Source: Dietzia natronolimnaea (lineage in GTDB: Bacteria; Actinomycetota; Actinomycetes; Mycobacteriales; Mycobacteriaceae). Taken from it: DNA of 64,000 nt. The stretch covers positions 62,001 to 126,000 of the forward strand of contig NZ_NTGA01000012.1 in the NCBI RefSeq assembly GCF_002289575.1, given 5' to 3'. Made by a program: the position numbers and the translations under genes. The notes below the pieces were generated by a model, which was not told where the DNA came from, did no database searches, and was given only the letters and a program-made list of their open reading frames with translations. This document shows, one piece after another, positions 25,782 through 34,667 of this stretch (position 1 is the stretch's first letter; each line of letters opens with the position of its first letter).

Positions 25782-26916
25782 GGTTCGTCCACGCCACGCG
25801 CCCGTGCGTCGCGGCAGCGATGGCGGCATCGCAGGGTTCGCCGGTGGTCGCCGCCCGGTACAGCTCCACCAGCAGGTCCACGACCGAGTCCCACACCCGG
25901 TGGAGCGGTTCGTCCCCGCCGTACGCCCAGACCGCTCCGGCACCCGGACCGTCCCGGTAGGAGACCGCGTACCCGTAACCCCGCCTCTCCGCGATCGGCC
26001 ACAGTCTCCCGGCCCAGGTCACCCCGGGCCCCGGTTCCGAACCCAGCCCACCGGTGGCCATGGCGCGCTCGAACATCCGCGCCTGGACATCGAAGCCCTG
26101 GGCCGGGTCCAGCGGGTCGGCGAACGGCAACAGTCCCTCGACCGCGTCCAGGCCCGTCCGGCGGAGGTGCCAGGCAAGCGTGCGGATCCCCACCGAATCG
26201 TCGACACCGCAACTGTCGAGCAACATGCCCGCCCGGGAATCGGACGCCCGGGGATCATCCAGCCACGCATCGGGCAGCCCCTCCACCTGCACGATCTCGG
26301 CCAGCGCGTCGCACAGTTCCCCGACCTGCTCGTCGAGCACCACCGAGGCGTCATCCACGCGTCCGGACCGCGATCGACGAACCACCTGCCCGGTCGATGC
26401 GGGAGCCCCGGTGGTCACGGGAGCCACGGTGGTCACGGACTCCTGTGTAGCCGAACCGTCGCCCCTCTCCCCCTCCATCGCCCACCGGATCCGTTCGAGG
26501 GCGCCGTCGAGATCGGCGACCCACTCCGGCCGGGCGACGGAGGGGCCCGCGTCCATAGGGGCCGGTGCCGGTGCCGGTGCCGATCGGACGTCGTCCTGCC
26601 GCAGGGCCGGGATCGAGCCGGTGACGTCGGCGAAGAGGTCCAGCCGGTCACGGCGGCTGTCGCGCATCCGGTCACGTTCGGATCGGGTGAACGACATCAC
26701 CGGGAGCATGAGGAGCAACGCGGCCTGCCGTCCTGAGAAGCCGAACCCCAGCTTGAGGGCGCGACGCGCCTCGACTGGGGAATCCGAGCGCCGGATCGTC
26801 TCCATCACGGCCGTGAGGTCCTCACACGCCAGGAGCACCGCCTCGGCCTCGTCGAACGCCCTTCCCGCATGGTCTCCGGGCTCGAACCACCCTCCGAGTG
26901 CACCCATAGCTCCCAC
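25774..26916 (-). CDS. Protein with a GyrA-like helical segment
   Basis: The 380-aa protein contains, at about 30-85, a stretch that aligns by eye with the helical region after the breakage-reunion domain of DNA gyrase subunit A: LTAVMETIRRSDSPVEARRA, then LKLGFGFSGRQAALLLMLPV and SFTRSERDRMRDS, compared with the gyrase pattern of DEVIALIRAS, EIQAQAILDM and LERQ. No catalytic tyrosine domain is present. A Pro/Ala/Thr-rich linker follows (about 110-175) and then a second globular domain ending in WDSVVDLLVELYRAATTGEP. The GTG start with GGGGGA upstream is preferred to ATG three codons on. It overlaps the end of the helicase gene by 8 bp, convergently. Function unknown. Confidence 0.6.
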   Translation of the reverse strand: MGAMGALGGWFEPGDHAGRAFDEAEAVLLACEDLTAVMETIRRSDSPVEARRALKLGFGFSGRQAALLLMLPVMSFTRSERDRMRDSRRDRLDLFADVTGSIPALRQDDVRSAPAPAPAPMDAGPSVARPEWVADLDGALERIRWAMEGERGDGSATQESVTTVAPVTTGAPASTGQVVRRSRSGRVDDASVVLDEQVGELCDALAEIVQVEGLPDAWLDDPRASDSRAGMLLDSCGVDDSVGIRTLAWHLRRTGLDAVEGLLPFADPLDPAQGFDVQARMFERAMATGGLGSEPGPGVTWAGRLWPIAERRGYGYAVSYRDGPGAGAVWAYGGDEPLHRVWDSVVDLLVELYRAATTGEPCDAAIAAATHGRVAWTNLS

Positions 26917-27157
26917 GCTGATCCCCCGATCTTCCCCACCGTCGAACAGACCCGGCCCCCACCGGTTCCAGGCGAGATCCTACGCGGGTGGGCCCTGTGG
27001 CGGTCCTGCAGCCGCAGGGCCCGGAGGGGGGCTCAGCCGGCGGCTGTGACCGATCTCTCCGGCTGTCACACCGCCTTGACCAGTGCGTTCCGTTTTCTAC
27101 TCAGATTCCTATCGACGACCGAGCGTTCCCGTGGAAAACGAACGTAGGGTCCTGGAC

Positions 27158-27559
27158 ATGAACGGACATCTGATGCTCGAGGACGGGGGCCGGAGCCGTT
27201 CCGTCCCGGTTCCTCCTGCTGAGGGCCCCGAGGAGGAGGCCCGGCCCGAGGCCCGCCCCGGCTTCGACGACCACGGGATCCGCGAGGCCGCCCCGGCTGC
27301 GGTCTTCCCCGCGCCGCTGACCGCGGTCTCGGCCGCGGCGACGGGCGGGGTGATCGGCCTCGGCGCCGTCTACGGCGTCGCGGCGCTTCTCGCCGACACC
27401 CTGGTGGGTGTGGCGCTGCTGGTGCTGGTTTTCGCGCTGACGATGGCGGGCCCCCGAGTCCATTCCATGGCCCGGACCGAGGTGGGCCGCACGGTGGCGG
27501 TGGTCCTCGAGGCGATCGCCTTCGGTGGCGTGCTCGGCGCGATCATCGTGGTGCTCTGA
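27158..27559 (+). CDS. Small membrane protein of unknown function
   Basis: The 133-aa product has an acidic, disordered N-terminus (to about 50, EGPEEEARPEARPGFDDHG) followed by hydrophobic segments: PAPLTAVSAAATGGVIGLGA, LVGVALLVLVFALTMAG and, after a basic turn, VVLEAIAFGGVLGAIIVVL. This gives about three membrane spans. The start at 27158 is chosen because TAGGGT, a good -10 hexamer, lies exactly 7 nt upstream, the signature of a leaderless transcript. The frame upstream is open but has no supporting ribosome site. Its 3' end overlaps the convergent phosphatase gene by 17 bp. Confidence 0.65.
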   Translation: MNGHLMLEDGGRSRSVPVPPAEGPEEEARPEARPGFDDHGIREAAPAAVFPAPLTAVSAAATGGVIGLGAVYGVAALLADTLVGVALLVLVFALTMAGPRVHSMARTEVGRTVAVVLEAIAFGGVLGAIIVVL

Positions 27560-28391
27560 GCCGCGCCCCCAACTCGTCCACCAGGCCCGCCTCTACTCCG
27601 GCGCCGTCCACGAGGTATCGACGGACATCGCCGAACTCTCGGTTCAACGCTGTCAGCGACCGCCTGATGTTGGCCTCCTCGACCCCGATGAGCACGTCGA
27701 TCGCCTCCAGGCGCTCGGGCATCTCCGCCCGGACGTAGGAGCGGATGGCGTTGACGAAGTCGACGGACAGCTCGCGCGTCAACATGTAGTCGGCGATCAC
27801 GTCCTCCTCGCGGACGCCGGCGAGCAGCTGCAGGACGGCAGAGGTCCAGCCGGTCCGGTCCTTGCCGGCGGTGCAGTGCACGATCGCCGGGCCCGTCGAC
27901 CGCGCCACGGCGCGGACCACGCGTCCGAAACCCGTCCGCTCCTCGTCCCCGACGACGAATCGCTCGTACATGATCGCCGTCTCCCTCCGGGCGTCCTCGA
28001 CGCTGTACGTGCCGGCCCCGGTGAAGGCGGCGGCGGAGGTGTTCCCGGCGAGCACGTCGATCGCGAGGTAGTGGGCCCCGTCCGGGATCACATCGGGCTG
28101 ACGGACGATCTCCTCGTCGGTCCTCAGGTCGACGACGGTGCTCACCCCGAGCCGGTTGAGCACGCCGAGGTCGTCCTCACCCACGGACAAGGTGGTGGAC
28201 CGGTAGACCAGACCGCGGGCCATGGTCCCGGACGGCTCGAGGGCGTATCCGTGGCCGGCGACGTCACGGAAATTGTGGACGCTGGTGAGTCGGACGTCCC
28301 CCGGCGCCGGACCGGACGCCCCGGCCGCTGCACTGACATCCCGGACGACCTCGGCGTCGACCCCGGTGTTCACGCGCGCATCTGCGCCCAT
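27543..28391 (-). CDS. Protein tyrosine phosphatase, PtpB-like
   Basis: The 282-aa protein contains the phosphatase P-loop HCTAGKDRTG with catalytic C173, in the HCxxGKDR form of bacterial tyrosine/dual-specificity phosphatases related to mycobacterial PtpB. The N-terminal signature NFRDVAGHG (40-48) and the segment LGVSTVVDLRTDEE (81-94) also fit that group. It removes phosphate from tyrosine, possibly from phosphoinositides. There is no signal peptide. I start at the ATG at 28391, with AAGGGGA about 6 nt upstream, rather than at a GTG 13 codons earlier. It is convergent with the small membrane-protein gene. Confidence 0.88.
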   Translation of the reverse strand: MGADARVNTGVDAEVVRDVSAAAGASGPAPGDVRLTSVHNFRDVAGHGYALEPSGTMARGLVYRSTTLSVGEDDLGVLNRLGVSTVVDLRTDEEIVRQPDVIPDGAHYLAIDVLAGNTSAAAFTGAGTYSVEDARRETAIMYERFVVGDEERTGFGRVVRAVARSTGPAIVHCTAGKDRTGWTSAVLQLLAGVREEDVIADYMLTRELSVDFVNAIRSYVRAEMPERLEAIDVLIGVEEANIRRSLTALNREFGDVRRYLVDGAGVEAGLVDELGARLRAPR

Positions 28392-28510
28392 TGCGCGTCC
28401 CCTTCTCCGCGTCCACTGCTCCGCACCCACTCGGGCTCCCGCGCGCCCGGATGGCGCGCCGCCCCTCTGTCGTTCCTACCGGATCGCCGGGACCGGTGCG
28501 AGCGGGGGCG

Positions 28511-28924
28511 TCAGCTCAGGATGCGCAGTTGGAACGGGTAGTTGATGGTCCGGCCCCGCGTGGCCCGCACGACCCCGATCAGGTGGCCGACGATCTGGAG
28601 GACAAAGGAGACCGCCAGCAGGACCAGTCCGATCGGGATGCCGATCACGGTGATGATGAAGATCCAGCCCACGATGCTCATGATCCACAGGCCGACGTTG
28701 AAGTTGAAGGACCCGGCAGCGGCCTGCCGAACGAACGGGCTGCGGTCCTTGTAGATCAGCCACATCACCAGCGGCCCCACGAAGGAGAGCCACCCCGCCG
28801 AGAGCGCCATGGCGATGAGACTGGACGCGTGCGCCAGGGCCGCGGGGGTGCGGTCGTCGGGGCCGGCCACGGGCTGGCCGTACTGGGAGTCGCCGTACTG
28901 GGGGAATCCGGGCTGTTGCGTCAT
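28511..28924 (-). CDS. DUF4870-family membrane protein
   Basis: The 137-aa protein begins with a Gln/Pro/Tyr-rich tail (QPGFPQYGDSQYGQPV) followed by a membrane domain with three to four helices: SSLIAMALSAGWLSFVGPLV, NFNVGLWIMSIVGWIFIITV and LVLLAVSFVLQIVGHLIGVV. The connecting motif MWLIYKDRSPFVRQAAAGSF, with the aromatic-Lys-Asp turn, is the hallmark of DUF4870/Tic20-like proteins. Function is unknown across the family. It lies upstream of the phosphatase gene on the same strand with a gap of 119 bp, and it is divergent from ppc. Confidence 0.82.
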   Translation of the reverse strand: MTQQPGFPQYGDSQYGQPVAGPDDRTPAALAHASSLIAMALSAGWLSFVGPLVMWLIYKDRSPFVRQAAAGSFNFNVGLWIMSIVGWIFIITVIGIPIGLVLLAVSFVLQIVGHLIGVVRATRGRTINYPFQLRILS

Positions 28925-29098
28925 ACCCCCAGTGTGCGCCACCGGGGGCCCGGGGACATCAGGGATGACCCCCGTGTCACTACCGATTCCCGCCCTTCTC
29001 CTTTCCCTGATCCTCTGCCGCGATGGGCCCCGACACCCCGGACCCCCACGAACCCGGGTTTCACCCGCCTGTCACATCCCCCGCCTACCCTGGCGGCC

Positions 29099-31960
29099 AT
29101 GACAGAGACCGCACAGGATCACACCGCACCCGATTTCGGGACCGATCCTCTCGCCCGCGCGGTGGCCCCCCTGCGGGAGGACGTCCGGTTCCTGGGTTCC
29201 CTGCTCGGCGACACTATCCGGGAGCACGCCGGGGACCGGGTGTTCGATCTCGTCGAGACGGCCCGCCGGACGGCGTTCGCGGTGCGGCGCTCGGAGGCCG
29301 ACAGGGACGAGGTGTCCGCCCTGTTCAAGGACATCAGTGCCGCCGACGCCATTCCGGTGATCCGTGCGTTCTCACTGTTCGCCCTGCTTGCCAACGTGGC
29401 GGAGGACCTGCATCAGGAGCGCCGCAGGCGGATCCACCGGGCCGCGGGAGAGACGCCGCCCGACGGGGACCTGGAGGTCACGTGGACCCGGGTCGCGGAC
29501 CTGCTGGAGGCGGACGACGACGAGCGACTGGCCGCCGTGCGCGCGACCGCCCGCGTGTCCCCGGTGCTCACCGCCCACCCCACGGAGACCCGTCGCCGGA
29601 TGGTGTTCGAGGCCACCCGCAGGGTGCATCTCCTCATGGCCCGCCGGGACGGTCTGCGGTCGAGGGACCAGGACCCGGTGACGGAGGCGGAGATCGCGGA
29701 GATCGAACTCGAGCTGCGCCGCCTCGTGCTCGCGCTGTGGCAGACCGCCCTCATCCGCAACGAACGTCCCCACATCGAGGACGAGGTGATGGCCGGGCTG
29801 CAGTATTACGAGGCCACCCTGCTGGAGGTGATCCCCCCGCTCAACGCGCAGATCGACGAGCGCCTCGGGTGCGGGGGTCGTGCGGTCGTGCGGCCCGGTT
29901 CGTGGATCGGCGGCGACCGCGACGGCAATCCGTACGTCACGGGCGACGTGGTGCGGTTCGCCACCGACCGGGCGGCGGAGCTGCTCCACGGTCACTACGC
30001 CGAGCAGCTGCGCCTCCTCGAACGTGAGCTGTCGATGTCGGCCCGGATCGTCGAGGTCGACCCGGGGATAGCGGCACTGGCCGATTCCCTCGAGGACACC
30101 CGGGTCGAGGGGAGCCCGGCCCGGGAGGACGTTCCGTTCCGCCAGGCGGTCCGGGTGGTCCGTCGTCGGCTCGCCGCGCGTGCGCGCGCGACCGGGTCGT
30201 CGCTGCCCCGCTCGGTACTCCTGTCCGCCGGGCGTCTCATCGGCCTGGACGACGATCCTCCGTACGAGGATCCGGAGGAGATGGCGGCGGACCTCGAGAT
30301 CATCGACGCGGGACTCTCCGCAGTGGGGTCAGACCTGCTGCGCGCCCCGCGACTACGGGACCTGCGGTGGGCGCTGAACTCGTTCGGGTTCCACCTGCAG
30401 TCCCTGGACATGCGCCAGAACTCGGAGTCGCACGAGGACCTGCTCACCGAGCTGTTCGCGCTCGCCGGGGTGTCCGAGGACTACTCGGCGCTCGACGAGG
30501 ACGCCCGTGTCGAGCTCCTGCTCTCCGAGCTCTCCCACGATCGCCCGCTGCTGGGCGTCCGTGCGTCGCTCTCGGAGTTCGCGGACAAGGAGATGGGGGT
30601 GCTGCGTGCCGCCGCGGAGGCGGTCGCCGGGCTCGGACCGGACGTGGTGCCCCACTACATCGTGTCGATGTGCGGTTCGGTCTCCGACCTTCTCGAACCC
30701 GCCGTCCTCCTCAAGGAGGTCGGGTTGTTCTCCGGCAGCCCGGACGAGCCCCGGTCGACCGTGCGCCTCATCCCGTTGCTGGAGACCATCGACGATCTCG
30801 CCGGCGGGGCCAGGATGCTCGACGAGGTGCTCGCGCTCCCCCAGTTCCGGGCACTGGTGCGCTCCCAGGGAGACGTGCTGGAGGTCATGCTGGGCTACTC
30901 GGACTCCAACAAGGACGGCGGTTACCTGGCCGCCAACTGGTCGCTGTACGAGGCCGAGCTCGCTCTGGTCGACGCGGCCGCCCGTGCGGATGTCCACCTG
31001 CGCTTCTTCCACGGCCGCGGCGGCGCGGTGGGACGCGGGGGCGGGAACTCCTACGACGCGATCCTCGCGCAGCCCCCGGGCGCGGTGCAGGGCGCGCTGC
31101 GGATCACCGAACAGGGGGAGATCATCTCCGCCAAGTACTCGGAGCCCGTCCGCGCCCGCCGCAACCTCGAGGCGCTGGTGGCGGCCACGCTCGAGGTGTC
31201 ACTGCTCGACGTCGAGGGGCTCGGGGACGACGCCGAGGAGGCGTACGCGGTGATGGCCGCGCTCGCCCGCCTCGGTCGTGAGGCCTACGCCGAGCTGGTC
31301 CACGAGGACCCGGGGTTCATCGAGTACTTCACCACCTCCACCCCGCTCAGCGAGATCGGGGAACTCAACATCGGCTCCCGCCCCACGTCCCGGAAGCAGA
31401 CCTCCACGGTCGACGACCTCCGGGCGATCCCATGGGTGTTGTCGTGGTCGCAGTCCCGTGTGATGTTGCCCGGCTGGTTCGGCGTGGGCAGCGCCCTGAA
31501 GCGCTGGATCGACGGCGGCGGGGGCTCGAACGCTGGTGGCATAAACGCAGAGGAGCGGCTGGCCACGCTGCGCCGCCTCTACCGGGACTGGCCGTTCCTG
31601 CGCACCACGCTGTCCAACATGGCGCAGGTCATGGCCAAGGCCGACATGAGTCTGGCGGGCCGATACGCCGAGCTCGTCCCCGACGCCGAGGTGGGCAGGA
31701 GGATCCACGGGGTGATCTCCGACGAGTTCGAACTCACCCGCGAGATGCTGCTGGCCGTGACCGGGCAGGAGACCCTGTTGGACGACAACCCGGCCCTCGC
31801 CCGCTCCGTCCGGAACCGGTTCCCGTATCTCGAACCGCTCAACAGGCTCCAGGTGGAGTTGCTGCGGCGCTACCGCGCGGGCGACCACGACCCCGATGTG
31901 CGTACGGGCATCCAACTGACGATGAACGGCCTGGCCACAGCGCTGCGAAACTCGGGCTGA
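29099..31960 (+). CDS. ppc: Phosphoenolpyruvate carboxylase
   Basis: The 953-aa enzyme carboxylates phosphoenolpyruvate to oxaloacetate, refilling the citrate cycle. Diagnostic motifs are present: VLTAHPTETRRR near 155-168 with the catalytic histidine, LGYSDSNKDGGY near 597-608 with the catalytic lysine, and FHGRGGAVGRGGG near 638-650. The C-terminal half ends with PLNRLQVELLRRY and TMNGLATALRNSG; the final NSG replaces the usual NTG. Length is normal. TACCCT lies exactly 7 nt before the ATG and no ribosome site is seen, so the mRNA is probably leaderless. It is followed by a large hairpin and is convergent with an MFS gene. Confidence 0.97.
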   Translation: MTETAQDHTAPDFGTDPLARAVAPLREDVRFLGSLLGDTIREHAGDRVFDLVETARRTAFAVRRSEADRDEVSALFKDISAADAIPVIRAFSLFALLANVAEDLHQERRRRIHRAAGETPPDGDLEVTWTRVADLLEADDDERLAAVRATARVSPVLTAHPTETRRRMVFEATRRVHLLMARRDGLRSRDQDPVTEAEIAEIELELRRLVLALWQTALIRNERPHIEDEVMAGLQYYEATLLEVIPPLNAQIDERLGCGGRAVVRPGSWIGGDRDGNPYVTGDVVRFATDRAAELLHGHYAEQLRLLERELSMSARIVEVDPGIAALADSLEDTRVEGSPAREDVPFRQAVRVVRRRLAARARATGSSLPRSVLLSAGRLIGLDDDPPYEDPEEMAADLEIIDAGLSAVGSDLLRAPRLRDLRWALNSFGFHLQSLDMRQNSESHEDLLTELFALAGVSEDYSALDEDARVELLLSELSHDRPLLGVRASLSEFADKEMGVLRAAAEAVAGLGPDVVPHYIVSMCGSVSDLLEPAVLLKEVGLFSGSPDEPRSTVRLIPLLETIDDLAGGARMLDEVLALPQFRALVRSQGDVLEVMLGYSDSNKDGGYLAANWSLYEAELALVDAAARADVHLRFFHGRGGAVGRGGGNSYDAILAQPPGAVQGALRITEQGEIISAKYSEPVRARRNLEALVAATLEVSLLDVEGLGDDAEEAYAVMAALARLGREAYAELVHEDPGFIEYFTTSTPLSEIGELNIGSRPTSRKQTSTVDDLRAIPWVLSWSQSRVMLPGWFGVGSALKRWIDGGGGSNAGGINAEERLATLRRLYRDWPFLRTTLSNMAQVMAKADMSLAGRYAELVPDAEVGRRIHGVISDEFELTREMLLAVTGQETLLDDNPALARSVRNRFPYLEPLNRLQVELLRRYRAGDHDPDVRTGIQLTMNGLATALRNSG

Positions 31961-31969
31961 GCCCGGCCA

Positions 31970-32038
31970 CCGCATCGAGAAGACCGTTCCGAACACGTTT
32001 CTCGAGTGCGGGTGCGCGGAACGCTCTTCTCGATGCGG
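31970..32038. terminator. Long inverted repeat between ppc and the convergent MFS gene
   Basis: Arms at 31970-31991 and 32017-32038 pair almost fully: CCGCATCGAGAAGA and GTTCCG on the left against CGGAAC and TCTTCTCGATGCGG on the right, with one 2-bp mismatch. The loop holds a partial third copy (TTTCTCGAGTGCGG). The element sits between two convergent genes and could terminate both. The arm length is unusual for a plain terminator. Confidence 0.6.
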
Positions 32039-32105
32039 GGCGGGGCGGGGCCGGGCGGGGCGGGGCGGGGGCGACCGGGCGGGGCCGGGCGGGAGCGACC
32101 GGGCC
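32038..32105. repeat. G-rich low-complexity tract
   Basis: Repeated GGGGC/GGGGCC blocks fill the gap between the hairpin and the MFS stop codon. The run holds many GGG or GGGG tracts within 70 bp on the plus strand, enough for a G-quadruplex in DNA or in the ppc transcript tail. Confidence 0.7.
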
Positions 32106-32106
32106 G

Positions 32107-33288
32107 CTACCGCAGTTGCCGCTGCGCGAGCGGGATGAGCAGCACGCACACCAGCGCCAGGGCCGCGATCCACGGCACCGGGCCGCCCACGTGGGAGAGC
32201 AGCGCGAGCACGTACGGGGTCGCCATGCCCAGGTAGGCCAGGACGTAGAACACGGCCACGAGCCCGGCGTGGTCGCGGGGGCCGGACTGCAGTTCCACCT
32301 CGACCAACCCGGCCACCAGCAGGGTCGCGTACCCCGCGCCCAGCAGGACCGCCACGGGCAGGAGCCACAGGGCCCGGCCGGGCAGGTCCGGCGAGGCGGC
32401 CAGGACCGCGCCCGCGGACATGCCCAGCGCGGCGGCGGTCAGGCCGATGACCGGGGGGCGGGACGGCGGGGAGGACGCGGCGAGCCGACGCACGGTGGGC
32501 TGGACCAGCACCCCGGCTCCGAGGGTGACGCCCACCACCACCCCGGCGTACGCGGTCGGCAGGCCCCCGGCGTCTCCGCCCAGCAGGTCCGCGAGCACCG
32601 CGAACGACATGCTGGCGCACCCGAACACCAGCGGCGCCCAGGGCGCGACCCCCAGCAGGAACCTCCTGGTGCCGGCGCTCGAGGGGATGAGCCCGGCGGG
32701 GTCGGCGCCCCCGTGCGGACGGTAGGGGTCGGCGGCGTTCCAGGCGGCCACCAGGGCGATCGTCCCGAGCACCAGGTGCGGTAGGTAGGCCGAGATCATG
32801 GGAGCGGGAGCGAACTGGCCCACCAGGCCGCCGACCAGTCCGCCCAGCCCGAATCCGCCGGTCAGGGCGATCGCGGCCCGCCGCGCGCCGGTCCCGGGTG
32901 TGGCACCCGCGGAGAGCTCGCGCACCCACGCGCTGCCCGCACCGAACGCGGCACCCGATGCGAGTCCGGCCAGGAAGCGGCCGAGGTAGAGCCACAGCGG
33001 GTCATGCGGGCCGAGCAGCATCAGCACCGTGGCGACCAGGGACAGGACGAGGACCGGCCGCATGAGCACACGTCGACCGTGGGCGTCCGACCACCGGCCC
33101 GCCACGAGGAGCGTCGGCAGGAGCCCGACGATGTACACGCTGAACATGGCTGCGACCTCGGTCTGACCGAGGCCCTGTTCCTCGCGGTAGAGCAACAGCA
33201 GCGGTGCGAACTGGTTGGCGCCCCATCCCACGGCGAACACCGCGAGGGCAGCTCGCCACCACGCGCGATCGGAAGGCGCACTTGTCAT
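32107..33288 (-). CDS. MFS transporter
   Basis: The 393-aa protein has about 12 hydrophobic helices and the major-facilitator signature between helices 2 and 3 (LVAGRWSDAHGRRVLMRP, motif A form). It belongs to the drug/metabolite exporter type, judging by GLASGAAFGAGSAWVRELSA, but the substrate cannot be told. TAGGTT sits 7 nt before the ATG, so the mRNA is probably leaderless and starts at the initiation codon. The gene is convergent with ppc and lies 24 bp upstream of a LysE-family gene of a separate overlapping set on the same strand. Confidence 0.88.
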   Translation of the reverse strand: MTSAPSDRAWWRAALAVFAVGWGANQFAPLLLLYREEQGLGQTEVAAMFSVYIVGLLPTLLVAGRWSDAHGRRVLMRPVLVLSLVATVLMLLGPHDPLWLYLGRFLAGLASGAAFGAGSAWVRELSAGATPGTGARRAAIALTGGFGLGGLVGGLVGQFAPAPMISAYLPHLVLGTIALVAAWNAADPYRPHGGADPAGLIPSSAGTRRFLLGVAPWAPLVFGCASMSFAVLADLLGGDAGGLPTAYAGVVVGVTLGAGVLVQPTVRRLAASSPPSRPPVIGLTAAALGMSAGAVLAASPDLPGRALWLLPVAVLLGAGYATLLVAGLVEVELQSGPRDHAGLVAVFYVLAYLGMATPYVLALLSHVGGPVPWIAALALVCVLLIPLAQRQLR

Positions 33289-33312
33289 GTGGCAGAACCT
33301 ATCGCCCGATCG

Positions 33313-34026
33313 TCAGGTCAGCGCCTCGATCACGAACGCCACCCCCACCGCCACGAACAGCGTGCTGACGACCACGTCCACCGTCGGCAGGACCCTCCCG
33401 ACCCGCTCGTTGACGAGTCGGTGCGACGCCGCCACGGCGAGGGTGCAGAACCACACCAGCGCCACGGTGATCATCCCCGCGACGAGTGCGACGGCCTGGC
33501 CGGGCGGGACCTCGCCGCTCAGGAACGGGGTCAGGACGGCGCCGAAGAACACCAGCGCCTTGGGATTGGCCAGGTTGGTGGCCAGCCCGCGAACGAAGTC
33601 GGTTCCCGGCGGACGAGTGCCGAGTGAGGCCGGCGTGGGGGCCGCAGGGGTGGGTGCGGCCTGGGTGGGTGAGAGCGGGGTGGAGTCCGGTGATACCGGG
33701 TCGGCGGGATCGAGTTCAGCGAGTCCCGCCCTCGACCTCGAGCGCCACCACCCCCGCAGCCCGAGCACCCCCAGACTCGCCAGCAGCAGCCCGCCCGCCA
33801 CCTGTAGCCCCGTCATGATCTGCGGATACACGCGCACCAGCGCGGCCAGTCCGGCGAACGCGGCCGCGAGCCAGATCGCGATCCCGGTGACCACCCCGAC
33901 CGCGGTGGCGACACCGTGGCGGCGACCGACGAGCGACCGGTGGAGGACGACGACGAGGTCGGGCCCCGGCGAGATCACCGCGATCACCCAGACGCCGTAG
34001 AGCGCCGCGACCTGCGCTGCGGTCAC
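33313..34026 (-). CDS. LysE/RhtB-family exporter
   Basis: The 237-aa membrane protein is of the LysE/RhtB amino-acid exporter type. It starts TAAQVAALYGVWVIAVISPG with the typical early SPGPD turn, has about six helices, and keeps the ATNLANPKALVFFGAVLTPF motif after a polar loop. That loop (about 105-140) is expanded by Pro/Thr/Ala repeats (TQAAPTPAAPTPASL), which is unusual. The GTG start overlaps the ogt stop as GTGA. It is the last gene of an overlapping sigma factor-ogt-exporter set. Whether it exports an amino acid or an alkylated product is unknown. Confidence 0.87.
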   Translation of the reverse strand: MTAAQVAALYGVWVIAVISPGPDLVVVLHRSLVGRRHGVATAVGVVTGIAIWLAAAFAGLAALVRVYPQIMTGLQVAGGLLLASLGVLGLRGWWRSRSRAGLAELDPADPVSPDSTPLSPTQAAPTPAAPTPASLGTRPPGTDFVRGLATNLANPKALVFFGAVLTPFLSGEVPPGQAVALVAGMITVALVWFCTLAVAASHRLVNERVGRVLPTVDVVVSTLFVAVGVAFVIEALT

Positions 34027-34667
34027 GCAGCCGACTCCATCGCCAGGAGCCGCTTCTTGACCTCGAGCCCGCCCCGGTAGCCGCCGAGACCGCCATCCGA
34101 GCGCAGGATCCGATGGCATGGCCACACCAGGGGAAGCGGGTTGGTGGCGCACGCCGTGCCGACCGCGCGGACCGCTCCGGGCTTGTCGAGGGCGGTGGCG
34201 ATCTCCCGGTAGGTGGCCGTGCGCCCGTAGCCGACCTCGGACAGTCGGCGCTGGACCAGGCCGCGGAACCCGGTGGCCAGGACGGTGTCCAGCGGCAGGG
34301 TGAACTCGCGGCGACGCCCGGCGAGGTAGTCGTGCAGCTGCGTGGTGGCGTCGTCGAGCACGCTCGCGATGTCCGCGTCGCCGGTGCCCCCGCTCGGCGT
34401 TCCCGGAGTGCTCGCGCTCACGACGCGAGGGCCGATCTTCGTCGCGAGCAACTGGAGGACCTCCTCCCGGGGCTCCCCCTCGAACGCCACATACGCCAGG
34501 CCGCGCGGGGTCGCCGCGAGGATCAGTTCTCCGATCGGCGACTCTACGGACCGGACCAGCACATCCACCAGCCCCCCTCGCTGCGCGTCGCGGGCCAGTC
34601 GGTCGCGCAGACGGTCCGTGTCCGCGGGGGCGCCGCGGAGTGTGTCGATGACGTCGTCCGCGGTCAT
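34023..34667 (-). CDS. ogt: Methylated-DNA--protein-cysteine methyltransferase
   Basis: The 214-aa suicide repair protein moves methyl groups from O6-methylguanine to its own cysteine. The active-site motif PCHRI is present with C184, preceded by the DNA-binding helix region YREIATALDKPGAVRAVG and followed by GGLGGYRGGLEVKKRLL. The first 40 residues (TADDVIDTLRGAPADTDRLR) are an added N-terminal helical extension, not part of the usual domain of about 165 aa. The ATG overlaps the sigma-factor stop (ATGA), tying repair to the sigma factor. A role in the adaptive alkylation response is inferred. Confidence 0.93.
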   Translation of the reverse strand: MTADDVIDTLRGAPADTDRLRDRLARDAQRGGLVDVLVRSVESPIGELILAATPRGLAYVAFEGEPREEVLQLLATKIGPRVVSASTPGTPSGGTGDADIASVLDDATTQLHDYLAGRRREFTLPLDTVLATGFRGLVQRRLSEVGYGRTATYREIATALDKPGAVRAVGTACATNPLPLVWPCHRILRSDGGLGGYRGGLEVKKRLLAMESAA

